From: Dokdonella_A sp966248875
GTDB lineage: Bacteria > Pseudomonadota > Gammaproteobacteria > Xanthomonadales > Rhodanobacteraceae
Direction: 5' to 3'
NCBI GenBank assembly: GCA_966248875.1
Contig: CBINBI010000001.1
Span: 62,001 to 126,000, forward strand
DNA: 64,000 nucleotides
Shown here: piece by piece, positions 25,681 to 34,165 of the stretch
Layout: every line of letters begins with the position of its first letter
Position numbering within the stretch: the stretch's first letter is position 1
Notes under the pieces: model-generated
The model's input: only the letters and a program-made list of their open reading frames with translations
What the model was told of the DNA's origin: nothing
Databases searched by the model: none
Made by a program: the position numbers and the translations under genes

Positions 25681-27627
25681 ATGAGTTGGCTTACAGCGAA
25701 ACATCGAGTCCAGTTGTACTGCGCTGCCGCAGCGCTGCTCGGAATCTGTAGCGTCGCGATGGCCTCGTCCGATACCGAGCAGTTCGCCCGGTTCAAGGAC
25801 CCGAACCAGTGGGCGGCCCCGGGCGGCAACCTGATGTCCCAGCGCTACAGCGCGCTCACGGGCATCAACAAGGAAAACGTCAAGGACCTCCAGTTCGCGT
25901 GGGCGCAGTCGACCGGCGCTCTGCGCGGCCACGAGGGCCAGCCGCTCGTCATCAGCGACGTCGGCGGCAAGCCCATGATGTTCATGGTCTCGGGCTGCCC
26001 CGAGATGTCGAAGTGCAACATCGTGCAGGCGCTCGATCTGTCCGATCCGGATCATCCGGTGCAGGTGTGGTCGTACCTCAAGACCAGCGGCCGCGATCAG
26101 TCCGCGGTGCCGCGCGCCTGCTGCGACACCGTCAATCGCGGCGGCTCGTACGCGGACGGCAAGTTCGTCTACGGCACGCTGGACGGCTACGTCATCGCGC
26201 TCGATGCCAAGACCGGCAAGGAAGTGTGGGTGGTCAAGCACGCGCATCCCGACAAGGGCGAGACCATCACGCCGGCGCCGATCATCGCCAACGACAAGGT
26301 GCTGATCGGATTCGGCGGCGACGAGTTCGCCGCGCGCGGCCGCTTCACGGCCTACAACCTCGCCGACGGCAAGAAGGTGTGGGAGTGCCACTCGACCGGC
26401 ACCGACAAGGACATGTGCATCACGGCGAACACCAACAAGAAGCATCCGGAATACGGCACGGCCGGCAAGGAGCTCGGCATCAAGACGTATCCGGGCGACG
26501 AATGGCAGCGCGGCGGCGGCGCGGCGTGGGGCTGGTACTCGTACGACCCCGACCTGCACCTCGTCTACTACTCGACCGGCAACCCCGGTCTGTGGTCGCC
26601 TTCGTTCCGCTGCGGCGCGAAGCCGCAGACGCAGGAGGCCTGCAACAGCGGCCAGTGGGACAACAAGTTCTCGATGACGATCTTCGCGCGCAACGTCGAT
26701 ACCGGCGAGGCCGTGTGGGCGTACCAGATGACGCCGTTCGACCAGTGGGACTATGACGGCGTCAACGAGAACATCCTGGTCGACAATCTCGACGTCGACG
26801 GCAAGAAGCACAAGGCGCTGGTCCACTTCGACCGCAACGGCTTCGCCTACGTGCTCGACCGCACCGACGGCACGCTGCTCCGCGCGCACAAGTACGTGAC
26901 GGTGAACTGGGCCGAGAAGGTCGATCTCAAGACCGGCCGCCCGGTCAAGGTCGCCGAGCACTCGCCGCTGATGCCGCAGAACAACGTGCAGGCCTGCCCG
27001 TCCGCGATGGGCGGCAAGGACCAGCAGCCGGCTTCGGTCGATCCGAACGATCCCGCGAACTTCTACGTGCCGACCAACAACTGGTGCATGGAGCTGAATC
27101 CGCAGGAGCGCTCGCACACGCAGCAGGGCACCGTGTATGTGTTCGCGAACGTGTACATGTATCCCGAGAAGCCCGGCGTGACCGGCAAGATCAAGAAGTT
27201 CAACGTCGTGACCGGCAAGACCGAGTGGGAGATCCCCGACCAGTATCCGAACTGGGGCGGCACGCTGACCACGGCCGGCGGGCTCGTGTTCTACGGCAGC
27301 CTCGGCGGCGACTTCCGCGCGGTCGACCGCGACACCGGCAAGGTGCTGTGGGCGCGCAAGCTGGGCTCGGGCATCATCGGCAACCCGATCCAGTGGTCGG
27401 TCGGCGGCAAGGAGTACATCTCCGTCTACGCCGGCATCGGCGGATGGATCGGCCTTCCGGTCACCGCAGGCCTCGATCTCAACGACAAGTTCGGTGCGAT
27501 CGGCGCGACCGCGATGACGAAGGCAGCCGGACTCAACCACATTCCGCAAGGCGGCACGCTGTACACGTTCCGCATCGGCGGACCCACGCCCGGCGCCACC
27601 ACGGCCGGCACCGCGGCGGGCATGTGA
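25681..27627 (+). CDS. xoxF: Lanthanide-dependent PQQ methanol dehydrogenase XoxF
   Basis: The 648-residue periplasmic quinoprotein oxidises methanol to formaldehyde with PQQ. It has a signal peptide (LLGICSVAMA), the adjacent-cysteine pair C147-C148 (RACCDTVNRG) and propeller tryptophan-docking repeats. Metal ligands are Glu215 (GGDEF), Asn301 (STGNPG), Asp357 and Asp359 in FDQWDYDG. The second Asp of DYD marks lanthanide-type XoxF; calcium-type MxaF has Ala there. AGGAGGAG eight bases before ATG 25681 fixes the start. A sigma-54 promoter lies upstream and a strong terminator downstream, so the gene is a single transcription unit. The XoxJ-, XoxG- and propeller-like genes follow. An insertion with two extra cysteines (FRCGAKPQTQEACNSG) distinguishes it from the best-known XoxF forms; I do not assign a clade. 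Confidence 0.93.
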   Translation: MSWLTAKHRVQLYCAAAALLGICSVAMASSDTEQFARFKDPNQWAAPGGNLMSQRYSALTGINKENVKDLQFAWAQSTGALRGHEGQPLVISDVGGKPMMFMVSGCPEMSKCNIVQALDLSDPDHPVQVWSYLKTSGRDQSAVPRACCDTVNRGGSYADGKFVYGTLDGYVIALDAKTGKEVWVVKHAHPDKGETITPAPIIANDKVLIGFGGDEFAARGRFTAYNLADGKKVWECHSTGTDKDMCITANTNKKHPEYGTAGKELGIKTYPGDEWQRGGGAAWGWYSYDPDLHLVYYSTGNPGLWSPSFRCGAKPQTQEACNSGQWDNKFSMTIFARNVDTGEAVWAYQMTPFDQWDYDGVNENILVDNLDVDGKKHKALVHFDRNGFAYVLDRTDGTLLRAHKYVTVNWAEKVDLKTGRPVKVAEHSPLMPQNNVQACPSAMGGKDQQPASVDPNDPANFYVPTNNWCMELNPQERSHTQQGTVYVFANVYMYPEKPGVTGKIKKFNVVTGKTEWEIPDQYPNWGGTLTTAGGLVFYGSLGGDFRAVDRDTGKVLWARKLGSGIIGNPIQWSVGGKEYISVYAGIGGWIGLPVTAGLDLNDKFGAIGATAMTKAAGLNHIPQGGTLYTFRIGGPTPGATTAGTAAGM

Positions 27628-27665
27628 ACGCTTGATGCAGCTGTTGTTGTTTTTCGCTTGACTCG

Positions 27666-27698
27666 AAACGCCCGGCGCCGCTCGGTGCCGGGCGTTTT
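27666..27698 (+). terminator. Rho-independent terminator after xoxF
   Basis: AAACGCCCGGC pairs with GCCGGGCG followed by TTTT. It is a textbook stem and T-run starting 38 bases after the xoxF stop. Confidence 0.85.
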
Positions 27699-27815
27699 CG
27701 CTTCGCCTTGCGACGCTCCGGGCGCATCCGCGCCGGAATTCCTCCCATGGTGCGCGGGCGCGGAATTCAGCAATATCCCCGCTGTCCAAGGAGTAATCCG
27801 GATGAGAGGTGCGCC

Positions 27816-29447
27816 ATGAAGACGATGCTCCACAACGCACTCGCGCTCTCGCTCGCCGCGTTCGCCGCGCAGGCGCTTGCGGAGGACGTAAAGCTCGATT
27901 CCTTCACCGTCTGCGCCGACCCCGGCAACATGCCGCTGTCGAACAAGAAAGGTGAAGGCTTCCAGAACAAGATCGCCGAGGTCCTCGGCGAGGCGCTCGG
28001 CACCGGGGTCCAGTACTACTGGCGCCCGTCGTTCGAACGCGCCCTGATGCGCAAGACCATCGGAGAAGGCAACTGCGATCTCTGGATGGACATGACTGCC
28101 GACACCAACGGCGCCGACATGACGGTACCGCTGTATCGCTCCACGTTCGTGCTGGTCTATCGCGAGGACTCCGGCTTCGTCATCAAGGACCTGGACGATC
28201 CGAAGCTGCAGGATCTGCGCATCGGCGTCTACCAGGTTTCGGCGATTCGCCAGGCGCTCGCCGCGCACGGCATCATGCAGAACACCGTCATCCAGTACCT
28301 CTCGCACGACGGCGATCTCGTGCCGGAGAACCAGCCCTCGTATTCCGTGCAGCAGGTGATCGATGGCAAGACCGACATGGCCGGCGTGTGGGGCCCGATG
28401 GCGGGCTACTACAAGTCGATCAAGAAGGCGCCGCTGGTGATCCAGCCGGTCAACCTGATGGAGGACAACATCCCGCTCGAGTTCGACATGGCGATGGCCA
28501 CCCCACGCGGCCGGCCCGAGGTGAAGGCCGCGATCGAGAAGGCGATGCGCGACACGAAGGACAAGATCCGCGCGATCCTCGTCGAATACGGCGTGCCGCT
28601 CGTGAAGTGCCCCGAATGCGTCGTCGACGGCGACCTGCCTTCGCACGGCCCGTACAAGCCGGCGCCCCCGTCAACGCAGACGGCGGCGGCCGAAGAGCCG
28701 AAGACGAGCGTGGAGGATCTCAAGAGATGGCTCGCGGAGGGCGCTGATCCGAACGTCGAACTCGGCAACGCCGTCGTCGCGGCGGACATCGAGCGCGTGC
28801 GCTACCTCGTCGAGCACGGTGCCGACGCCGGCGCTCGCGACGGCGACGGCTATACCGCGCTAGGCAACGCAGTGCGCTTCGGCTATGCGCCGATCGCGAC
28901 CTATCTCGTCGAGCACAAGGCCGATCCGAACGCGACCGATCTTTCCGGATGGACGCCACTCATGTATGCGGCGTGGACCGACGATGCCGAGCTCGCGAAG
29001 GTTCTGATCGCGCACGGCGCCAAGCTCGACTTCACGCGCGAAGCGCACGGCCTCACGCCGCTCGCGGTGGCTGCGGAGAACGCGAAGAACAAGGCCGGTG
29101 CCGTGCTCATCGACGCTGGCGCCGACGTGAACCTCGCCGTCGGGCAGGGCAAGTACACCCCGCTGATGCTGGCGGCGACGTCCGGCTCGGCCGATCTCGC
29201 GGAGCGTCTGATCGGCAAGGGTGCCGATGTCAACGCCGCGAATCCTGGCGGCGTGACGGCGCTGATGATCGCGGCGGCCCACAACCGGACGGACATCGCG
29301 ACGCTGCTGCTCAAGGCCGGTGCCGATCCCGATCTCAAGAGCGAAGACGGCCGCACCGCGCTCAAGATCGCCGAGGCGAACAACAGCGACGCCGTCGCCA
29401 AGCTCCTGAGAGAGCGCACGCGCGCACCGCGAGAAAAGTCCTCGTGA
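27816..29447 (+). CDS. XoxJ-like periplasmic binding protein fused to ankyrin repeats
   Basis: The 543-residue protein has a signal peptide (LALSLAAFAAQALA) and a periplasmic-binding domain to about residue 285 (FTVCADPGNMPLSNKKGEGFQNKIAEVLGEAL and LRIGVYQVSA). This domain fits the quinoprotein-dehydrogenase-associated substrate-binding family that includes MxaJ and XoxJ, thought to help mature or activate the dehydrogenase. After a Pro/Thr/Ala linker the rest is five or six ankyrin repeats (DGYTALGNAVRFG, SGWTPLMYAAWT, HGLTPLAVAAEN, KYTPLMLAATSG, GVTALMIAAAHN, DGRTALKIAEAN). Standard XoxJ lacks ankyrins. Two cysteines (KCPEC) lie near the junction. ATG 27816 is preceded by AGAGG. The ankyrin part may be a protein-docking arm in the periplasm. 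Confidence 0.82.
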   Translation: MKTMLHNALALSLAAFAAQALAEDVKLDSFTVCADPGNMPLSNKKGEGFQNKIAEVLGEALGTGVQYYWRPSFERALMRKTIGEGNCDLWMDMTADTNGADMTVPLYRSTFVLVYREDSGFVIKDLDDPKLQDLRIGVYQVSAIRQALAAHGIMQNTVIQYLSHDGDLVPENQPSYSVQQVIDGKTDMAGVWGPMAGYYKSIKKAPLVIQPVNLMEDNIPLEFDMAMATPRGRPEVKAAIEKAMRDTKDKIRAILVEYGVPLVKCPECVVDGDLPSHGPYKPAPPSTQTAAAEEPKTSVEDLKRWLAEGADPNVELGNAVVAADIERVRYLVEHGADAGARDGDGYTALGNAVRFGYAPIATYLVEHKADPNATDLSGWTPLMYAAWTDDAELAKVLIAHGAKLDFTREAHGLTPLAVAAENAKNKAGAVLIDAGADVNLAVGQGKYTPLMLAATSGSADLAERLIGKGADVNAANPGGVTALMIAAAHNRTDIATLLLKAGADPDLKSEDGRTALKIAEANNSDAVAKLLRERTRAPREKSS

Positions 29448-29613
29448 GCCACGTGCCGTCGTGAGGTAGCGGCTTTCGAAGCAGCCTCTGCGGACCTTTG
29501 CATCGAATTTACATTGCGGTTATCGACTCTTAAGCCGTCTGGTTCAGAATCGTTTTCATAAGTCGGGCCTCGGTGTCCGAATTTCCGGGGCTCTTTTGCA
29601 GAAGGAGATCGTC

Positions 29614-30156
29614 GTGCTGAAGAAATGCATAAGTGGAGGTGCCGCCGCCGTGCTGGCGCTTGCCGTGACGGTTTGTGCGCACAAGGCGGCCACCGCTGCG
29701 GATGCTCCGAAGAGCGACGCGAAAGTCGACTACACGAAGGTCACGCCGATGGATCTCGTGAAGCAGACGCCGAAAGGTCAGCTCAAGAACCCGTACACCG
29801 ACAGCCAGGCCGACATCGTCGCCGACGGCGAGGAGAAGTTCCTTTCCTACAGCTGCAACGGCTGTCACGGCGGCGGCGGCGGCGGCGGCATGTGCCCGCC
29901 GCTGATCAACGACACGTGGATCTACGACGGTGACGACGACACGCTGTTCCGCCTCGTCACCCTCGGCAGCGACGAGCTGCAGAAGCAGGGCTATACGCGC
30001 AAGGGCAGCGAGAACGTGATCGGCCCGATGCCGCCGTTCGGCACTCTGATCAAGTCGAGCGACGACCTCTGGCGCATCCTGACGTTCGTGCGATCGAAAT
30101 ACAGCCCGAACGCGGATCAGAAATACAAGTTCGGCTCGCCGCCGGAGGAGCGCTGA
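29614..30156 (+). CDS. XoxG-like c-type cytochrome (electron acceptor of XoxF)
   Basis: The 180-residue precursor has a signal peptide and a single heme site, CNGCH, followed by an unusual run of glycines and MCPPLINDTWIYDGDDDTLFRLVTLGS. This is the pattern of methanol-metabolism-related cytochromes found beside xoxF. A distal Met is likely in GPMPPFG. It would take electrons from PQQ of XoxF and pass them on to the respiratory chain. The GTG at 29614 has AAGGAG six bases upstream; the in-frame TTG at 29596 precedes that Shine-Dalgarno and is rejected. The 166 bases before it may hold a promoter, though no clear one is seen. Confidence 0.85.
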   Translation: MLKKCISGGAAAVLALAVTVCAHKAATAADAPKSDAKVDYTKVTPMDLVKQTPKGQLKNPYTDSQADIVADGEEKFLSYSCNGCHGGGGGGGMCPPLINDTWIYDGDDDTLFRLVTLGSDELQKQGYTRKGSENVIGPMPPFGTLIKSSDDLWRILTFVRSKYSPNADQKYKFGSPPEER

Positions 30157-30271
30157 GCGGCTGCGGAAAGCGGCGCCCCGGCCGATGTGCAGGGCCGGGC
30201 GATGCGTGAAGCCGCATGCGGCAGCATGCCGCGGACGGATGCGCGCGCACCGGCGGACAATCGAAGGATTG

Positions 30272-30292
30272 ATCGGGCGCGACGATTGCGCC
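30272..30292. promoter_or_regulatory. Inverted repeat upstream of the beta-propeller gene
   Basis: CGGGCGC and GCGCCCG form perfect 7-bp arms around a seven-base loop, about 30 bases before the propeller ATG. It could be a hairpin in the leader or a binding site. Confidence 0.3.
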
Positions 30293-30321
30293 CGCATCGA
30301 GTGCCAGACGGAGGATGTTAG

Positions 30322-31323
30322 ATGTCCATGCGAGTTGACAGCCACACGTCGAGAGCGCGGCGCCCTCTTCTCGCTGTCGCATCCGCGATCTTCCTCTTCG
30401 GGCTCGCCGCCGGGAGCGTAGCGGCGGCCACGCTCGCCTACGTGCCGAACCAGAAGAGCGGAACGATCTCGGTCATCGATACCGAAACCGACACCGTCAC
30501 GCGCACGCTGTCGGGCGGCGGCAAGCTCGGCAAGCGCCTTCAGGCCGTGGATGCGGATGCGAGCGGCAGCGTCATCTATGTCGTCGACGCCCAGCGCAAC
30601 ACGCTCTTCGCGATCGACCCCGCCACGGACACCGTGAAGCACAGCGTCGACATCGGCGAGGATGCCGAAGGCGTGCGGCTGTCGCCGTCGGGCGATCGCC
30701 TCGCGGTCTGCGCCGAAGGCCAGCACGTCGTGTTGCTGATCGACCCGAAAACCTTCGAGATCGAGGCACGCATTCCGACGCAGGGCCGCAACCCCGAGCA
30801 CTGCGAGTTCGCTCCCGATGCTTCCCTGCTGCTGACCAGCAACGAGGGCTCGGACAACCTCGATGTCATCGACCTCAAGCAGAAGAAATCGATCGGCACG
30901 ATCGCGACCAGCGGCCATCCGCGTGGCGCGGCGTTCGTGCCCGGTACGTCGGAAGTCTTCGTCGCCCAGGAATCGGCCAACGCAGTCGACGTGATCGATG
31001 TCGCCGCGCGCAGGAAGGTCGCCAGCATTCCGACGGCCCTGCGCACGGCCGGTGTCACGATCAGCCACGACGGCAAGCGGATCTATGCCGCGAACGGCGG
31101 TGCCGGCACGGTCTCGGTGATCGATGTCGCGTCGAAAAAGGTCGTGTCCGAGATCAAGGTGGGCCAGCGCCCGTGGAACATGGCGCTGACCCCGGACGGC
31201 CGGAAGCTCTACGTCGCGAACGGGCGTTCGAACAGCGTCAGCGTGATCGACACGGCCGAAGGCAAGGTGATTAAGGAAATCCAGGTCGGAGAGCTGCCTT
31301 GGGGCGTCGTGATTCCGCAGTGA
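30322..31323 (+). CDS. YVTN-type beta-propeller protein, PQQ-catabolism associated
   Basis: The 333-residue product has a signal peptide (IFLFGLAAGSVAAA) and about seven repeats of the YVxNxxSGTISVIDTxTxTV type, such as IYVVDAQRNTLFAIDPATDTV, IYAANGGAGTVSVIDVASKKV and LYVANGRSNSVSVIDTAEGKV. It matches the beta-propeller proteins encoded next to PQQ-dependent alcohol dehydrogenases. Their function is not settled; a periplasmic helper for the quinoprotein or its cytochrome is likely. GGAGG precedes the ATG. It follows the cytochrome gene by 165 bases. Confidence 0.82.
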   Translation: MSMRVDSHTSRARRPLLAVASAIFLFGLAAGSVAAATLAYVPNQKSGTISVIDTETDTVTRTLSGGGKLGKRLQAVDADASGSVIYVVDAQRNTLFAIDPATDTVKHSVDIGEDAEGVRLSPSGDRLAVCAEGQHVVLLIDPKTFEIEARIPTQGRNPEHCEFAPDASLLLTSNEGSDNLDVIDLKQKKSIGTIATSGHPRGAAFVPGTSEVFVAQESANAVDVIDVAARRKVASIPTALRTAGVTISHDGKRIYAANGGAGTVSVIDVASKKVVSEIKVGQRPWNMALTPDGRKLYVANGRSNSVSVIDTAEGKVIKEIQVGELPWGVVIPQ

Positions 31324-31332
31324 CGGCACCCC

Positions 31333-31353
31333 GATGCGCGGATTGCGCGCATC
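31333..31353 (+). terminator. Hairpin after the beta-propeller gene
   Basis: GATGCGCG and CGCGCATC form perfect 8-bp arms with a five-base loop, nine bases after the stop. No T-run follows. Confidence 0.45.
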
Positions 31354-31362
31354 GTCGCCATC

Positions 31363-31378
31363 TGGAACAGCTGTTCCA
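31363..31378. promoter_or_regulatory. Candidate activator site upstream of adhC (GGAACA-GC-TGTTCC palindrome)
   Basis: TGGAACAGCTGTTCCA is a perfect 16-bp palindrome made of the same half-sites as the site upstream of xoxF, in the opposite order. It lies 95 bases upstream of the -24/-12 promoter at 31474. Confidence 0.5.
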
Positions 31379-31473
31379 TTTCCGTTTCACCGCTGCGCCG
31401 AAACGAGTGCGCGAACGGCTGCGGAATTGCCGATAATTCCTTGAAAAACGCCGGGTTGCGCTTTGTTTTCGGG

Positions 31474-31489
31474 TGGCACGCGGTTTGCC
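31474..31489 (+). promoter_or_regulatory. Sigma-54 (-24/-12) promoter of adhC-gfa
   Basis: TGGCACGCGGTTTGCC fits the consensus TGGCACGN4TTGC perfectly, with GG and GC 12 bases apart. Transcription would begin near 31500, about 146 bases before the adhC ATG. Confidence 0.8.
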
Positions 31490-31646
31490 TCCGTTCGTCT
31501 GTCCGAGGCCTCGCGCGCGCCCTTCTCGCGGCAAGGAGCGGCTGCGTGCGGGTGCGATCCCGGGTATCCAGCAATGCGCGCCGGTCGCGGCAGGACGATC
31601 GATTCTCGCCCGAGATGAAAACGGAATTCCCAGGAGATTGAGAGCA

Positions 31647-32759
<1,113 letters not shown>

Positions 32760-32834
32760 TGCGATCGTCCCGGTCGCGAAGATCGAGAGCGGCCATTGCG
32801 GGCCGCGATTTCCACAATAAAGCGAGGTGAGAAC

Positions 32835-33401
32835 ATGGCCGTCAACCTTCATCCAGCGATCGACAACGGCATCAAGAAGGGCGATCCGAACTTCGCCGGC
32901 GGCACGCTGACCTGCAAGTGCGGCGCGGTCGAGGTCAAGCTCGCCTCGAACGTCCTGCATAACCACGCCTGCGGCTGCACAAAGTGCTGGAAGCCCGAGG
33001 GCGCGAACTTCTCGATCGTCGCGGTCGTGCCGCGCGACAAGCTCACGGTGACCAAGGGCGCCGACAAGCTGAAGGTCGTCGATCCGAACGCGACGATCCA
33101 GCGCCACGCCTGCACCGGCTGCGGCGTGCACATGTACGGCCGCATCGAGAACAACAAGCACGCGTTCTACGGGCTCGATTTCGTCCACACCGAGCTCTCT
33201 CCGCAGACGGGCTGGCAGGAACCGCAGTTTGCCGCGTTCGTCTCGTCGATCATCGAGTCGGGCTTTCCGCCGAGCCGCATGGACGAAGTGCGCTCGCGCC
33301 TCAAGGAGATCGGCCTCGAGCCGTACGACTGCCTGTCGCCGCCGCTGATGGACGCGCTGGCGACGCACGCGGCCAAGCAGTCGGGCGTGCTCAAGGCTTG
33401 A
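32835..33401 (+). CDS. gfa: S-(hydroxymethyl)glutathione synthase (glutathione-dependent formaldehyde-activating enzyme)
   Basis: The 188-residue protein promotes condensation of formaldehyde with glutathione, giving the AdhC substrate. It has the zinc-binding cysteine sets of the family: LTCKCGAVEVKL, HNHACGCTKCWKPEG and HACTGCGVHMYGRIE. The length matches Gfa. GAGGTGAGAAC precedes ATG 32835; the open frame begins 13 codons earlier without a ribosome site. It follows adhC by 75 bases and is probably cotranscribed. The S-formylglutathione hydrolase gene that would complete the route is not next to it. Confidence 0.94.
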   Translation: MAVNLHPAIDNGIKKGDPNFAGGTLTCKCGAVEVKLASNVLHNHACGCTKCWKPEGANFSIVAVVPRDKLTVTKGADKLKVVDPNATIQRHACTGCGVHMYGRIENNKHAFYGLDFVHTELSPQTGWQEPQFAAFVSSIIESGFPPSRMDEVRSRLKEIGLEPYDCLSPPLMDALATHAAKQSGVLKA

Positions 33402-33411
33402 CGGAGCCGCA

Positions 33412-33441
33412 GGCGCATCCGCCTGACGCGGCGGATGCGCC
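33412..33441 (+). terminator. Strong hairpin between gfa and the response-regulator gene
   Basis: GGCGCATCCGCC and GGCGGATGCGCC form a perfect 12-bp stem with a six-base loop. It begins 11 bases after the gfa stop and ends only six bases before the regulator ATG, so it would occupy that gene's ribosome-binding region. It may end the adhC-gfa message, limit translation of the regulator, or both. No T-run is present. Confidence 0.55.
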
Positions 33442-33447
33442 GGACGC

Positions 33448-34146
33448 ATGGACCTCGCGAGCACTGCTTCGCTTGTCGTATCCACGAAGGCAGCCGCGCC
33501 GCTGCGCGTCGCGATCGCCGACGATCATGCGGTCGTGCGCACGGGCTATCGCCGGCTGCTCGAGCTCGATGCGCGCGTGCAGGTCGTGGCCGAGTTCGGC
33601 GACGGCGAGAGCGCCTATCGGTGGCTCGCTTCGAACCCGGCCGATGTGCTGATTCTCGATCTCAGCATGCCCGGTCCCGGCGGACTCGCGACGCTGCAGC
33701 GATTGCAGCACCGCGTGCCGCAGCTGCGCGTGCTGGTCTTCACCATGCACGAGAATGCCGACCTCGCCGCGCAGGCGCTGCGTGCCGGTGCCTGTGGCTA
33801 CGTCACCAAGAACAGTCCGCCCGAATCGCTCGTCGCCGCCGTGCACGACGTCGTCGGCGGCGCGCGGCCGCTTTCTCCCGGCATCGCACGCGCGCTGGAG
33901 GGGCTCGAACGCAAGCCGGACGCGCCCCACAAAGCGCTGTCGCCGCGCGAGTTCGAGATCTTCCTGCTGCTCGCGCGCGGCGACACGGTCGAGCAGATCG
34001 CGGCCAGCCGCTGGCTCAGCACGAAGACGATCGCGAACTACCAGACCTCGATCCGGCAGAAGACCGGGCTCGGCTCCTCGCTGGAAATGTATCGCTACGC
34101 CGAGCAGCAGGGCCTGTTGCCGCCGCGCTCCGCCGGCTTGAGCTGA
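33448..34146 (+). CDS. NarL/FixJ-type response regulator
   Basis: The 232-residue protein has an N-terminal receiver domain (RVAIADDHAVVRTGY; phosphoacceptor Asp in LILDLSMPG; FTMHEN; YVTKNS) and a C-terminal LuxR-type helix-turn-helix (LSPREFEIFLLLARGDTVEQIAASRWLSTKTIANYQTSIRQKTG). It presumably binds DNA as a dimer after phosphorylation by the sensor kinase encoded convergently 19 bases away. NarL-type regulators such as AgmR and ExaE control PQQ alcohol dehydrogenases in pseudomonads, and the position fits such a role. No Shine-Dalgarno is visible; a hairpin sits where it should be. Confidence 0.9.
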   Translation: MDLASTASLVVSTKAAAPLRVAIADDHAVVRTGYRRLLELDARVQVVAEFGDGESAYRWLASNPADVLILDLSMPGPGGLATLQRLQHRVPQLRVLVFTMHENADLAAQALRAGACGYVTKNSPPESLVAAVHDVVGGARPLSPGIARALEGLERKPDAPHKALSPREFEIFLLLARGDTVEQIAASRWLSTKTIANYQTSIRQKTGLGSSLEMYRYAEQQGLLPPRSAGLS

Positions 34147-34165
34147 CCGGCGCGCCGGAGCTGCA

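Noticed and set aside
25681..27627. Calcium-dependent MxaF or an ethanol-type PQQ dehydrogenase
   Set aside because: The DYD motif has Asp where MxaF has Ala, no mxaI is present, and overall motifs and the neighbouring XoxG- and XoxJ-like genes fit XoxF better than ExaA/PedE.
27735..27742. GGAATTCC upstream of the XoxJ-like gene, also at 31623-31630 before adhC
   Set aside because: An 8-bp palindrome is expected by chance; the second copy overlaps the adhC ribosome-binding region and spacing to genes differs.
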